DNA of 64,000 nt from UBA9926 sp018645765 (GCA_949372755.1 CASIBO010000004.1:124001-188000), one strand, 5' to 3'. Positions 26,870 to 36,862 are shown, numbered from the stretch's first letter. Notes: generated from the sequence alone by a model not told the origin. Translations and numbers: made by a program.

Positions 26870-27093
26870 CCGCGACCATCTCAATGGTACGACTCGGCGC
26901 GGCGCACGAAGGTCATGCTGAACTCCTTGTCACACTATCGTTTGACAATGGGGGTGAGACCCAGATCCCATTGGACCCAAAAACCTGCGATCGATTAATG
27001 ACCCGCTGTGCGGCCACCGCCATCGATGAGCTTATCGGCCAGGATTGGACTCATATCCGAGATGCCTTAACCGACTCTTATAACGCCCCATAA
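26866..27093 (+). CDS. Small protein of unknown function (second of a coupled pair)
   Basis: 75 residues starting with TTG at 26866, inside the stop of the preceding gene; GGTGGAGG sits seven bases upstream and strongly favours this start over the later ATG at 26884. The pattern looks like one small alpha/beta unit: two strands (TISMVRLGAAHEGHAELLVTLS, QIPLDP) followed by a helix (TCDRLMTRCAATAIDELIG) and DWTHIRDALTDSY. I do not recognise the family. The D-aminoacylase gene begins 43 bases downstream. Confidence 0.5.
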   Translation: MTATISMVRLGAAHEGHAELLVTLSFDNGGETQIPLDPKTCDRLMTRCAATAIDELIGQDWTHIRDALTDSYNAP

Positions 27094-27136
27094 TCAACAT
27101 GAAACCTCAAAAAAACATTCTGCCAGGAGCATTAAA

Positions 27137-28792
27137 ATGGACTTAATCATACGAAACGGCACGATTGCTGATGGCTCTGGCAATCCTCTGTTTTCTGCCG
27201 ATGTTGGCATCACGGGCAATCGCATTACCGCCATTGGCGCTCTCACTGAGTCGGCCCAAACGGAAATTGATGCCTCCGGTAAAATCGTCAGTCCAGGCTT
27301 TATCGACCCCCATACGCATTTTGATGCACAGCTTCTTTGGGATGGCGCCGCAAAGCCCGCCATCGAGCACGGCGTCACCACCATTGTGCCCGGTAACTGC
27401 TCCTTGTCGCTGGCCCCGCTCAAAGCGGAACACCGAATGAAGCTCGTTGGCATGTTCAACCAAATCGAGGAGATGCCGCATAAGGCCTTTTCCGAAGGGG
27501 TTACCTGGGATTGGGAAAGCTTTGAGGAATACATGACTCGAATCAAACAGGACCTGAGCATCAACGTTGCCCCCTTGGCGGGGCACAGTCTCCTTCGGCT
27601 TTGGGTCATGGGAGACGCGGCGATGACCAGAACTGCAGAGCCAGACGAGATCGATAAAATGTGTGCCCTGTTGACCGACTGTATCCGCGCTGGCGCGGTG
27701 GGCCTTTCGACGAGTTTCGTTGACATGGACGAGCGCCTTCAGCCTGTGCCGAGCCGCTGGGCGAGCACCGAGGAGTTGGATGCTTTGTGCGCGGTTCTAG
27801 GCGAAACCAAAAAATTGCTCCAAGTTGTTCACGAATTTTATGACATCGATTTAACCCTTGCGCGCGTTGATCAACTTGCCGAACTCAGTCTCAAGCATGA
27901 CATTACAACGACCTTGTCGCCGCTCTTCTTAAACGCCGACAATGCAGACGGTGTTGCCGCGATCATGGCCCGCGTCGACGAACAAATGGCGCGCGGCGCA
28001 AGGGTCTGGCCACAGGTTCAAACCCGCCCAATCGACATCAGCTTTTCTTTGGAGGTGCCGAGTTTGTTGTTTATGCGTCTGCCAACCTGGTATGGCCTCA
28101 TCCGGTTTGGCACCAAGGCCGACGTCCTGGCAGCCCTCAACGACCCAGCCCAGCGGGCTGCGCTCACCCAAGAAGCTGCGCCCATGATGTCATTGTGGTC
28201 CGCCTTGGTTGTGCGCCGCGTCCAAAGCGCTGCGAATGCCGAATTAATTGGAAAAACCCTCGCTGAGATCGCCAGCCTACGCGGCAACACGCCCTTAGAT
28301 GTGATGATCGATCTGTCTTTAGAAGAAGATTTGGACGCGCACTTTCTGGCGGCGAGCATGGGTCATAATGACGTCCCGGCTGTGGGCGCCCTCCTCAAGC
28401 AACCCAACGTTATGATCGGCGCCAGTGACGGCGGCGCCCACATCCTCTCCTTCTCAACCTATGGCGATACGGGCTACTTGTTTTCGAAGTTTGTCCGAGA
28501 CAGCCAAAGCCTTAGTATTGAAACAGCCATTCGAAAAATTACCGCCGAGCCTGCTGAGATTTGGGGCATCCAAGATCGCGGGCACCTGGTACCCGGTTAT
28601 ATTGCCGACATCACAATATTTGACCCTGAGACCATTGATCGTGGCGCTGAGTATTATGTTCAAGATGTACCCGGAGATGGCTACCGCTACACCCGCGATG
28701 CGATTGGCGTCTCCCATGTCTTAATCGGAGGCGCTGTCGCCTTCGAGAAATCGGTGGGGTATACCCAGGCCCGAACCGGTCAAATTGTCTAA
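27137..28792 (+). CDS. N-acyl-D-amino-acid deacylase (D-aminoacylase) family amidohydrolase
   Basis: 551 residues. It opens with LIIRNGTIADGSGNPLF and ADVGITGNRI, then SPGFIDPHTHFDAQLLWDG, whose HxH binds the metal, and GVTTIVPGNCSLSLAPL, whose Cys is a zinc ligand in D-aminoacylases. The late GASDGGAHI carries the catalytic Asp. The family hydrolyses N-acyl-D-amino acids or related amides in the cytosol. AGGAGC lies seven bases before the ATG. Two tiny genes precede it and a good terminator follows at 28854, so the transcript probably ends there. Confidence 0.85.
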   Translation: MDLIIRNGTIADGSGNPLFSADVGITGNRITAIGALTESAQTEIDASGKIVSPGFIDPHTHFDAQLLWDGAAKPAIEHGVTTIVPGNCSLSLAPLKAEHRMKLVGMFNQIEEMPHKAFSEGVTWDWESFEEYMTRIKQDLSINVAPLAGHSLLRLWVMGDAAMTRTAEPDEIDKMCALLTDCIRAGAVGLSTSFVDMDERLQPVPSRWASTEELDALCAVLGETKKLLQVVHEFYDIDLTLARVDQLAELSLKHDITTTLSPLFLNADNADGVAAIMARVDEQMARGARVWPQVQTRPIDISFSLEVPSLLFMRLPTWYGLIRFGTKADVLAALNDPAQRAALTQEAAPMMSLWSALVVRRVQSAANAELIGKTLAEIASLRGNTPLDVMIDLSLEEDLDAHFLAASMGHNDVPAVGALLKQPNVMIGASDGGAHILSFSTYGDTGYLFSKFVRDSQSLSIETAIRKITAEPAEIWGIQDRGHLVPGYIADITIFDPETIDRGAEYYVQDVPGDGYRYTRDAIGVSHVLIGGAVAFEKSVGYTQARTGQIV

Positions 28793-28853
28793 AAACAAGG
28801 CCCTGGATTGGTGCTTAGCATTCCCGAATCAGCGCTTTATCTTGCGGCGAACC

Positions 28854-28874
28854 GCGCCAGGTAAGGCGCTTTTT
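28854..28874 (+). terminator. Rho-independent terminator after the D-aminoacylase gene
   Basis: GCGCC (28854-28858), a six-base loop AGGTAA and GGCGC (28865-28869) form a perfect GC stem followed directly by TTTTT (28870-28874), about 60 bases past the stop codon. Confidence 0.65.
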
Positions 28875-29060
28875 GATTATTGATTAAATCCAAAATAGGG
28901 CGCAGTCACTCGTGGATGTGTCGCGCGCAATGCGGCTGTGCCACGGATCACCACAACATCCACCTAATTGAATATTTTTGCTAGACTGCTTTCACGATTT
29001 CATTTCGACCCAGTATCGGCCTGAGCAGCCGCCCACATCCAGACAATGAGGTTCAAAGCC

Positions 29061-30575
29061 ATGAGCGCGTCACCCACTTCAAAACAAATCGCCATTGTCG
29101 GCGCTGGCATTTGTGGTCTTTGCACCGCGTTAGGCCTTGCGAAACAGGGCCACAAGGTAACCGTTTACGAGCGCGATGACCCCTTACCCGATGGTGGCCC
29201 GGACGAGATTTTTTTCGAATGGCTCAGACGCGGGGCGTCTCAATTTCGCCATCCCCACGCCTTTCTGGCGGCCATGAGCAATCTGCTGACCGAACAATTT
29301 CCGGACCTTATTGAAAACTTTTGGCAGGCGGGCGCCCGTAAAGTCCCCTTTCAAGAAATGCTGCCACCGGAGCTCAGTCAAAGCTATACGCCGGCGCCGG
29401 AAGATGAGGCACTTTGGCTGATGATGTGTCGTCGCGCCACGATGGAAATGGTTCTGAGGCGCTACGCACTGCAACAACCCAACCTAACCATCGCATCTGG
29501 CATACGGGTCAACGCCATGGTGACCGAGACGATCGGCGCCCAAATGCAGATTACCGGTCTAACGATTCAAGCTCGGGCCGCTAGCGAGCCACCTTTAAAC
29601 GTCAAAGCCGATATCGTGATCGATGCAGCCGGCCGAGGCAGTCCCTTCAAACGCTGGTTTCAACAAAAAGGCCTTGTCATAAAAACCGAGTCCCACGATG
29701 CTGGCATTGTTTATTACACTCGGCATTATCAATTTAAGCCGGGATTTGATGAGCCTAAAAGAGACGGGAAGACCCGCTCGGCTGGCGACTTAGGCTATTT
29801 GAAGTACGGCGTCTTCCCAGGTTCTGGCGGACACTTTGCCGTGATTCTGTGCGTGCCTTGTATTGATACTGCCTTGCATGACGCCGTTAAGGACGATGCC
29901 GCATTTGATCAAATTTGTTTGGCGATTCCAGGTTTGCAACCCTGGCTTGGGGCAGATCAAGCCGTTGCAACCACCTCATCGTTTGGGATGGGTAACATTA
30001 AAGCGGTTTGGCATGATTTCAGTCAGGACGAACAGCCCCTGCTGCTCAATTATTACGCGGTGGGTGATGCGTCTGTGCGGACCAACCCGCTCTATGGTCG
30101 GGGCTGCAGTACGGGCGCGATTCATAGCAAAATTCTGACCGATATTTTGTCACGAGACCACGACCCGGCAAGCGCGGCCAAACAGTTCGCCGAAGAAACC
30201 CGAAAACAGTTACGGCCAATTTGGCAAGCCAGTCTTGATGAAGATCGAACGGGGATTAAGCGGGCCCAATCGATCCTCTCCCCATCCAACGCCTCGGCGG
30301 CGCCCACCTTAAAGAAACGGTTCGCCATCGCTTATGGCGACGCCCTCACGAGAGCCACCCAGATTCACTTACGCGTGTTTCGCGGCGCCTTTCGAACGTT
30401 TAATCTTATGGAGCTACCAGGCGCATTTCTGAAAGACATTGGCACCCAAGCGCTGATCTTTTGGACGCTCATCCGTTATGGCGCAGAGAATAAAAAAGCT
30501 CGTGTTGTACCGGGCCCTGATCGAGATGAGATGATTGCGGCCCTGGCGCCAGAGGCCACGCAACGCGCAGCTTGA
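29061..30575 (+). CDS. FAD-dependent oxidoreductase/monooxygenase-like protein
   Basis: 504 residues from the ATG at 29061; GAGG lies about nine bases upstream, while the ATG at 29046 overlaps that site. The N-terminus has the Rossmann FAD motif IAIVGAGICGLCTALGLAKQG and ends the strand with VTVYERDD. ADIVIDAAGRGSPF is the second FAD contact, and YYAVGDASVRTNPLYGRGCSTG the third, as in p-hydroxybenzoate hydroxylase-like and geranylgeranyl-reductase-like flavoproteins. It might hydroxylate, dehydrogenate or reduce a hydrophobic substrate. It stands alone between two longer gaps. Family is clear, reaction is not. Confidence 0.75.
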   Translation: MSASPTSKQIAIVGAGICGLCTALGLAKQGHKVTVYERDDPLPDGGPDEIFFEWLRRGASQFRHPHAFLAAMSNLLTEQFPDLIENFWQAGARKVPFQEMLPPELSQSYTPAPEDEALWLMMCRRATMEMVLRRYALQQPNLTIASGIRVNAMVTETIGAQMQITGLTIQARAASEPPLNVKADIVIDAAGRGSPFKRWFQQKGLVIKTESHDAGIVYYTRHYQFKPGFDEPKRDGKTRSAGDLGYLKYGVFPGSGGHFAVILCVPCIDTALHDAVKDDAAFDQICLAIPGLQPWLGADQAVATTSSFGMGNIKAVWHDFSQDEQPLLLNYYAVGDASVRTNPLYGRGCSTGAIHSKILTDILSRDHDPASAAKQFAEETRKQLRPIWQASLDEDRTGIKRAQSILSPSNASAAPTLKKRFAIAYGDALTRATQIHLRVFRGAFRTFNLMELPGAFLKDIGTQALIFWTLIRYGAENKKARVVPGPDRDEMIAALAPEATQRAA

Positions 30576-31101
30576 TTCGACGTCAAGCCAGGCCGCGTCC
30601 TGATCGTTTTTTGTTTTATATCGATTTGACACAGCGTAATAACCTTTCATCGATGGACCAAAAACCCCTTGCCCGGGGGCCCAATAGCACCGTCTAACGG
30701 CGCATTCCAAGATGACTTGCACAGTGGATGACGCAAAGTAGCACCCTCTGTAGCGCGCCTGGTAAAACCGATTCATTTGAGCCTCCGCTACAAAACCCTG
30801 GCCCGCCAGCGCGCCGAGACAAAGCACCGTGTCAACCCGCGTCTTAAAAAACGGTGTCCCCTCAAACTGCTGATCAGAGTGGCCCACGGTGTTCGCCGCC
30901 GCGACAAAGGATCACTCAATCAAACTTTCCACCCCCGCCTAAGCGCCTTGAATACAGGCCCTCGAACACGGCTGTCTGAAAGGCGGAACCGCCGCGAACG
31001 AACCCATGAATAGGCATTTCCCCGTGCCGACTTTCCTCGTACTATCTGCCTTGCACGCCTCGATTTAAGGCTCGGGTTACAACCACCAATAGGACATGAC
31101 C
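30576..31101. other. 526-bp gap before fhs
   Basis: It carries the 3' end of the FAD gene and the promoter of fhs. A leftward open frame of about 98 codons (30594-30887, GTG start) has some protein-like composition but continues into the FAD gene antisense, so I do not call it. No riboswitch, tRNA or strong terminator hairpin was recognised. Confidence 0.4.
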
Positions 31102-32772
31102 ATGCAAGGCACTGACATCCAAATCGCCCGGGACGCCTGCTTAGACCCAATCACAACCATTGGTCAACGCTTGGGTATTCCGGAAGCGGCGTTACTGCCC
31201 TATGGTCACGACAAGGCTAAGATCGACTACGCCTTTATCGCCGCCCAACAAAACAAAACGCCCGGGAAATTAATCTTAGTCACGGCGGTTTCACCGACCC
31301 CGGCGGGCGAAGGTAAAACCACAACGACCATCGGACTGGGGGACGCGCTCAACCGAATCGGCAAAAAAACGGTGATCTGCCTACGCGAGCCGAGTCTTGG
31401 CCCTTGCTTCGGCATGAAGGGCGGCGCCGCTGGCGGCGGCTACGCCCAGGTCGTGCCGATGGAAGATATTAACCTGCATTTTACGGGCGACTTCCATGCC
31501 ATTGGCGCCGCCCATAATCTCCTTTCCGCCTTAATCGATAATCACATTCATTGGGGTAATGCCCTCGGCATCGACCCGCGTCGAATCGAGTGGCGACGGG
31601 TCATGGACATGAACGAGCGCGCGCTGCGCAATATTAATATCGGCCTTGGCGGTGCAAGCAATGGCGTGCCCAGGGAATCAGGCTTTGACATTACCGTCGC
31701 CTCAGAAATCATGGCGATCTTTTGTCTTTCGGATACGTTAGAGGCATTACAGGCGAATCTCGGCCAAATTGTCATTGGTCAAAATTTTAAAGGCGAGCCG
31801 GTTCACGCAAGCGACCTTGAAGCCAATGGCGCCATGTCGGTTTTGTTAAAGGATGCCTTCAAGCCGAATCTTGTGCAAACCCTTGAAAACAATCCAGCCC
31901 TGATTCATGGCGGCCCCTTCGCCAATATTGCCCACGGTTGTAATTCGGTCATTGCTACGAAAACCGCCTTAAGCCTTGGCGACTTCGTCGTGACCGAGGC
32001 CGGTTTTGGTGCAGAATTGGGCGCAGAAAAGTTCTTCAATATTAAATGCCGGAAGGCCGGTCTAGAACCCTCTGCCGCAGTGATTGTTGCGACCGTTCGC
32101 GCACTGAAAATGCACGGCGGCATCAAAAAGAACCATCTCAAAGGCGAAAACGTTCAGGCAGTGGGTAAAGGTTGTGCCAACCTTGCGCGCCACATCCGCA
32201 ACATGGGGCACTTTGGATTACCGGTTGTGGTCGCCATTAATCGATTTGACGATGACGAGCAGTCAGAGATCGATGAGATTCGGCGCCATTGTGATGCGCT
32301 GAATGTTGAGGCGATCGATTGCCGGCACTGGTCTCAGGGCGGCGCGGGCGCGGAAGCCCTCGCTCACGCGGTGGTTGCCTTGGGTAACACCGGTCATTCG
32401 CAATTTAGAACGCTCTATGACGATGACTTACCGCTCTGGGATAAGATCGAGTGCATTGCCCAAAACCTGTACGGGGCAGATGAAATCATCGCCGATCAAA
32501 AAGTGCGCAACCAAATAAGGGGGCTGCAAGCGCGGTACGGTCATTTCCCAATTTGTATGGCGAAAACCCAATACAGTTTTTCCACCGATCCCAATTTACG
32601 AGGCGCACCCAACCACCACTCGGTGCCAATCCGAGAGGTTCGGTTGGCTAACGGCGCCGGTTTTATCGTCGTGATCTGTGGCGACATCATGACCATGCCA
32701 GGCTTACCCAGACTGCCGGCTGCGAACCAGATCCACCTGAATGACATCGGCGAAGTCGAAGGCCTTTTTTGA
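31102..32772 (+). CDS. fhs: Formate--tetrahydrofolate ligase
   Basis: 556 residues, normal for the family. The ATP loop is TPAGEGKTTTTIGLGDAL, followed by REPSLGPCFGMKGGAAGGGYAQV, the most conserved stretch of Fhs, and later GGPFANIAHGCNS and VVAINRFDDD. It makes 10-formyl-THF from formate, ATP and THF in the cytosol, feeding purine, formyl-methionine or serine synthesis. I chose the ATG at 31102, since AGGA is seven bases before it; the ATG at 31096 is too close to that site. It faces the formate dehydrogenase operon tail-to-tail, so formate is either assimilated here or oxidised there. Confidence 0.95.
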   Translation: MQGTDIQIARDACLDPITTIGQRLGIPEAALLPYGHDKAKIDYAFIAAQQNKTPGKLILVTAVSPTPAGEGKTTTTIGLGDALNRIGKKTVICLREPSLGPCFGMKGGAAGGGYAQVVPMEDINLHFTGDFHAIGAAHNLLSALIDNHIHWGNALGIDPRRIEWRRVMDMNERALRNINIGLGGASNGVPRESGFDITVASEIMAIFCLSDTLEALQANLGQIVIGQNFKGEPVHASDLEANGAMSVLLKDAFKPNLVQTLENNPALIHGGPFANIAHGCNSVIATKTALSLGDFVVTEAGFGAELGAEKFFNIKCRKAGLEPSAAVIVATVRALKMHGGIKKNHLKGENVQAVGKGCANLARHIRNMGHFGLPVVVAINRFDDDEQSEIDEIRRHCDALNVEAIDCRHWSQGGAGAEALAHAVVALGNTGHSQFRTLYDDDLPLWDKIECIAQNLYGADEIIADQKVRNQIRGLQARYGHFPICMAKTQYSFSTDPNLRGAPNHHSVPIREVRLANGAGFIVVICGDIMTMPGLPRLPAANQIHLNDIGEVEGLF

Positions 32773-32784
32773 GGCATCTTCTTC

Positions 32785-32816
32785 GAGCGGGTCGGCAAAG
32801 GCCCCTGCGCTCTTTT
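32785..32816 (+). terminator. Possible terminator after fhs
   Basis: GAGCG (32785-32789) can pair with CGCTC (32808-32812), with an inner GGC/GCC helix, and TTTT follows at 32813-32816. It lies 12 bases past the fhs stop. The stem is imperfect and the T-run short. Confidence 0.35.
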
Positions 32817-32911
32817 AAGCACCCCGGTAGGGCGCACGCCGCTTAAACGCTAAGACTGTTTTGCCGAACAAGAACGCGATTCACCCCTGGGCTTTTCGAT
32901 TCGCGCAGGTA

Positions 32912-33127
32912 TTACCCTAATCGGCTTACAGCGTCCTTCGCTGTATCGTCTAGAAGACCGCCATCTTCGAGCAAATAACCCTTAATCTGAAGTCTCATCG
33001 ACGGCGCCCAAAATCGGGTTAGGTGATTTGCCGTACGGCCTGCGGCAACACTTGCAGGCTCACCCGGCGCGCAATGCGCGGCAATTTGATTTGCCATCTT
33101 AATCAGCTGCATCAGTTCTTGATTCAT
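32912..33127 (-). CDS. fdsD: NAD-dependent formate dehydrogenase delta subunit
   Basis: 71 residues. The pattern MANQIAAHCAP near the N-terminus and VAAGRTANHLTRFWAPSMRLQI in the middle is that of FdsD proteins, the small last gene of fdsGBACD operons in Rhodobacter and Cupriavidus. Its role is supportive: it is needed for a mature or stable complex but binds no known cofactor. It starts 11 bases after fdhD and closes the operon. Length and position both fit the family. Confidence 0.85.
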   Translation of the reverse strand: MNQELMQLIKMANQIAAHCAPGEPASVAAGRTANHLTRFWAPSMRLQIKGYLLEDGGLLDDTAKDAVSRLG

Positions 33128-33138
33128 CAGTCGCTCAC

Positions 33139-33954
33139 TTAGAACACTTCGTCCGTTAATCGGTGGGCGTGGCAGTAAGCAAGATGGCGACTTTCTCGTG
33201 CAAACCCAATCAAGGTCATCCCCGCAGCGGCGGCCAAATCAATCGCCATCGAGGTTGGCGCTGAGAGCGTGGCAACCACAGCGATCCCTGCCTTAGCGGC
33301 TTTTTGGACAATTTCATAACTGGCCCGGCTCGACATGAGTAAAAACCCTGGGCCCTGCAAACAATTCTCACCCCAAAGGCTGCCAATCAATTTATCCAAT
33401 GCATTGTGTCGTCCAACATCCTCGCAAACCCTCATGATGCTGCCATCCAAGCGGCACCAAGCGGCGCCATGCACCGCGCCAGTGAGTCCCTGGAGCGGCT
33501 GATGGTGGGCAAGGTTCGCTGTCGCACGCTGGATCGCACTGTGCGTGAGTGTAAACGGACCCAAAACCGGCGGCATCACCCGACGAATTTGATCCAATGA
33601 TTCCTTGCCACACAAACCACAACCCGATCGCCCCGTTAAGGTCCGCCGCATCTGTTTCAGCCGCTCAAATTGACGGGTTGCAATATCCAAGGCGATCTCA
33701 GCGCTTGCCTCGCCAAGCGTTACATCGATGCCATACAGCTGCTCAGGACCATCAATGATGCCTTCGGTTAACGAAAAACCCAGTCCAAAGGCGTCGAGAT
33801 TCACCGGACTGGCCATCATCACGGCCTGAGACAGACCGTTATAGATCAGTGCGACCGGCATCTCTTCGGCAATCACATCGACCTGGCCCGAACCCGTGAG
33901 TCGGGGCCACTCAATGATCGGGCGATGGGCCGCGCCTTGCTCAAGCGGTTTCAT
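33139..33954 (-). CDS. fdhD: Formate dehydrogenase accessory sulfurtransferase FdhD/FdsC
   Basis: 271 residues. The sulfur-transfer site C112-G-L-C115 lies in GRSGCGLCGKESL, and CEDVGRHNALDKLIG is the other fixed motif of the family; GFSLTEGII is also typical. The protein moves sulfur from a desulfurase to the molybdenum cofactor and hands over the bis-MGD form to the formate dehydrogenase alpha subunit. The gene overlaps fdsA by 14 bases, so translation is coupled to its client. It corresponds to FdsC in fds operons. Confidence 0.93.
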   Translation of the reverse strand: MKPLEQGAAHRPIIEWPRLTGSGQVDVIAEEMPVALIYNGLSQAVMMASPVNLDAFGLGFSLTEGIIDGPEQLYGIDVTLGEASAEIALDIATRQFERLKQMRRTLTGRSGCGLCGKESLDQIRRVMPPVLGPFTLTHSAIQRATANLAHHQPLQGLTGAVHGAAWCRLDGSIMRVCEDVGRHNALDKLIGSLWGENCLQGPGFLLMSSRASYEIVQKAAKAGIAVVATLSAPTSMAIDLAAAAGMTLIGFARESRHLAYCHAHRLTDEVF

Positions 33955-36823
33955 CGAGGCCCTGTTCTGCAGCTTGGCTCATGAAGCTAACTTGCGTTTC
34001 CGTAAAGGCGCGATGCGCTGTCTGCCAATCAGAGGGCCGTTGGACTTTTTTAAGGTGCACGGCCGTAACCTTATATTCTGGGCAATTCGTCGCCCAATCG
34101 GAGTTGTCCGTGGTCACCACATTGGCGCCACTTTCAGGATGATGAAAGGTGGTGTACACCACCCCGGGTTGCACGCGATCCGTAATCCGTGCGGCGAGCA
34201 CCGTCTCGCCAGCCCGGCTTGCAACCTGAACCGCATCCGAATCATTGATCCCTAAATCCTCAGCGTCCTGCGGGTGAATTTCGAGCAAGTCTTGTTCATG
34301 CCAGCCAATATTGGCCGTGCGCCGAGTCTGGGCGCCCACATTGTATTGCGACAATATCCTGCCTGTGGTTAACAGAAACGGGAAACGACGGTTCACTTTT
34401 TCCTCAGTCGCAATAAACTCGGTTCGCTCAAAATAGCCTTTGCCTCGAACAAACTGATCGACATGCATGGTGGGCGTACCGCTCGGTGCCGCGTCGTTAC
34501 AGGGCCACTGCAGAGAGCCTTCCTCATCGAGTCTTTGGTAGCTCACCCCACTAAAGGTTGGGGTTAGTGACGCAATTTCAGCCATAATCTCTGATGGGTG
34601 CTGATAATTCATTGGGTAACCCAGCGCATTCGAAAAGGCCATGGTGGCTTCCCAATCGGCCTTGCCACTGAGCGGCTGCATGACCCGTCGAACCGGCGAA
34701 ATGCGGCGTTCTGCATTGGTAAAGGTGCCGTCTTTTTCCAAGAAGGATGCCCCTGGGAAAAACACGTGGGCATATTTTGCGGTCTCGTTCAGAAAAATAT
34801 CTTGGACGATCAAACAGTCAAGATTTCGCAGCGCCGCTTCCACGTGATGCGTATTCGGATCAGACTGCGCAATATCCTCGCCCTGACAGTAGAGCCCTTT
34901 ATAGGTACCCGAAATGGCCCCATCGAGCATGTTCGGGATCCGCAAGCCGGGCTCCGCTCCGATGCTGACCCCCCAACTCGCCTCGAACACCTGACGCACC
35001 CGGTCATCCGATACATGACGATAACCTGGCAACTCGTGCGGAAAGGAGCCCATATCACAAGCCCCTTGAACATTATTTTGACCTCGAAGCGGGTTAACAC
35101 CGACCCCCTCTCGACCTAGATTGCCCGTCAGCATGGCAAGGTTTGCAATTCCCATAACCATGGTTGAGCCTTGACTGTGTTCCGTCACGCCTAGGCCGTA
35201 GTAAATCGCCGCATTGCCAGCTTTTGCATACACTCTCGCGGCAGACCGCAGGGTCTCTGACGAGACGCCAAGGGCCGCGCTCAGCGCTTCCGGCGCATTT
35301 CTAGGCTCGCTGATAAAGGCTCGCCAACGGGTAAAGGCCTCGAGATCACAACGCGCATCAATAAACGTCTGATCCTGCAGACCTTCGTCGATGATTACGT
35401 GCGCCAAAGCATTGATCAATGCGACATTGGTCCCTGGCAGTAACTTCAAATGATGACGCGCCTGAACATGGGGGCCACTCACCAAATCAATACGTCTTGG
35501 ATCAGCCACGATCAACTGGGCGCCCGCGCGCAATCGACGCTTTAATCTTGATGCAAAGACCGGGTGCGCATCGGTGGGGTTGGCGCCGATCACCATAATG
35601 ACATCGGCCTGTTCGACCGACTCGAAGGCTTGGGTTCCGGCCGATTCCCCGAGGGTCGCTTTTAAGCCGTAACCGGTCGGAGAGTGGCAAACCCTGGCGC
35701 AGGTGTCGACATTGTTGTTGCCGAAGGCTGCCCGAACGAGCTTTTGGACGAGGTAAGTCTCTTCATTGGTACACCGGGAGCTCGTGATGCCACCAACACT
35801 CTCTGAGCCATACTGCTGCTGAATCTGCCGGATTCGGTTCGCGGCGAACGTCATCGCCTCGTCCCAAGACACCTTTTGCCAAGGCGCATCAATCCTGTCG
35901 CGGATCATTGGCGTCGTCACCCGCTCTTTATGCGTGGCGTACCCAAAGGCAAACCGGCCTTTCACGCAAGAGTGTCCTTGGTTTGCCGCGCCACCCTTGT
36001 AAGGCACCATCCGAACGACCTGGTCGCCTTTGAGCTCGGCTTTGAACGCGCAGCCCACACCACAATAAGCACAGGTCGTTATCACACTGTGCTCGGGTTG
36101 ACCTTGATCTACGACCGTCTTTTCCATCAAGGTTGCGGTCGGGCACGCTTGAACGCAGGCGCCACAAGACACGCAATCAGAGTCCAAGAACGGCTCGTCT
36201 TGACCCGCGGCAACCTTGGAATCAAAGCCTCGGCCATCAATTGTAAGCGCGAAGGTGCCTTGCACCTCTTCGCAGGCACGCACACAACGAGAGCACACAA
36301 TACATTTGCTGGCATCAAAGGAAAAATAGGGATGGCTCGTATCCGGCTCAGCGGCTAAATGATTTTCACCTTCAAACCCGTAGCGGACCGCTCGAAGACC
36401 GACTTCACCCGCGACATCCTGCAACTCACAATTGCCATTGGCAGGACACGTTAAACAATCTAACGGGTGATCAGAAATATAAAGTTCCATCACATTGCGC
36501 CGAACCAAAGCAAGCCGCGGATTATGGGTTTGAACCACTAAGCCTTGTTCAACGGGCGTGGTACACGATGAAGGCAAACCCCGCCGACCTTCAATCTGCA
36601 CAAGGCACAGCCGACACGAGCCAAAGGCTTCCAGGGAGTCCGTTGCACAAAGCTTTGGAATTTTGATCTCAGCCAGCATGGCCGCACGCATGATGGACGT
36701 CCCCTCGGGCACCTCGATGGTCCTGCCGTCGATGGTTAGACTGACCAGGACACCCTGCGCCGCCGGTGTGCCGTAATCGATCTCAGGGTTACGACGTTGT
36801 TTCGGATCAAAATATTGCAACAT
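33941..36823 (-). CDS. fdsA: NAD-dependent formate dehydrogenase catalytic alpha subunit
   Basis: 960 residues, equal to known FdsA. Cofactor sites in order: a [2Fe-2S] NuoG-like domain (C59, C70, C73, C87); a His/Cys [4Fe-4S] site (H119, C123, C126, C132); two ferredoxin clusters (C174-C184 and C217-C227); a proximal [4Fe-4S] site (C251, C254, C258, C286); and the Mo-bis-MGD active site C379-H380 in DTCARVCHSPTGYGL. It oxidises formate to CO2 (reversibly) and sends electrons to the flavin subunit. Cysteine, not selenocysteine, is the Mo ligand, which fits an oxygen-tolerant enzyme. It lies 39 bases after the fused beta/gamma gene. Confidence 0.96.
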   Translation of the reverse strand: MLQYFDPKQRRNPEIDYGTPAAQGVLVSLTIDGRTIEVPEGTSIMRAAMLAEIKIPKLCATDSLEAFGSCRLCLVQIEGRRGLPSSCTTPVEQGLVVQTHNPRLALVRRNVMELYISDHPLDCLTCPANGNCELQDVAGEVGLRAVRYGFEGENHLAAEPDTSHPYFSFDASKCIVCSRCVRACEEVQGTFALTIDGRGFDSKVAAGQDEPFLDSDCVSCGACVQACPTATLMEKTVVDQGQPEHSVITTCAYCGVGCAFKAELKGDQVVRMVPYKGGAANQGHSCVKGRFAFGYATHKERVTTPMIRDRIDAPWQKVSWDEAMTFAANRIRQIQQQYGSESVGGITSSRCTNEETYLVQKLVRAAFGNNNVDTCARVCHSPTGYGLKATLGESAGTQAFESVEQADVIMVIGANPTDAHPVFASRLKRRLRAGAQLIVADPRRIDLVSGPHVQARHHLKLLPGTNVALINALAHVIIDEGLQDQTFIDARCDLEAFTRWRAFISEPRNAPEALSAALGVSSETLRSAARVYAKAGNAAIYYGLGVTEHSQGSTMVMGIANLAMLTGNLGREGVGVNPLRGQNNVQGACDMGSFPHELPGYRHVSDDRVRQVFEASWGVSIGAEPGLRIPNMLDGAISGTYKGLYCQGEDIAQSDPNTHHVEAALRNLDCLIVQDIFLNETAKYAHVFFPGASFLEKDGTFTNAERRISPVRRVMQPLSGKADWEATMAFSNALGYPMNYQHPSEIMAEIASLTPTFSGVSYQRLDEEGSLQWPCNDAAPSGTPTMHVDQFVRGKGYFERTEFIATEEKVNRRFPFLLTTGRILSQYNVGAQTRRTANIGWHEQDLLEIHPQDAEDLGINDSDAVQVASRAGETVLAARITDRVQPGVVYTTFHHPESGANVVTTDNSDWATNCPEYKVTAVHLKKVQRPSDWQTAHRAFTETQVSFMSQAAEQGLDETA

Positions 36824-36862
36824 TTTTAGACCTTTTTTTACGGCTCATCATTTGAGCATTTG

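Noticed and set aside
30414..30887. Leftward open frame of 157 codons; part of it (RYRGCYFAS … YWAPGQG) faintly recalls a YHS domain
   Set aside because: It runs about 160 bases antisense into the FAD oxidoreductase gene, lacks the YHS metal residues in the right places and has no ribosome site. A profile search with the translation would settle it.
30576..31101. Possible folate or other riboswitch before fhs
   Set aside because: No conserved aptamer core could be recognised by eye and there is no terminator/anti-terminator pair; a covariance-model search would be decisive.
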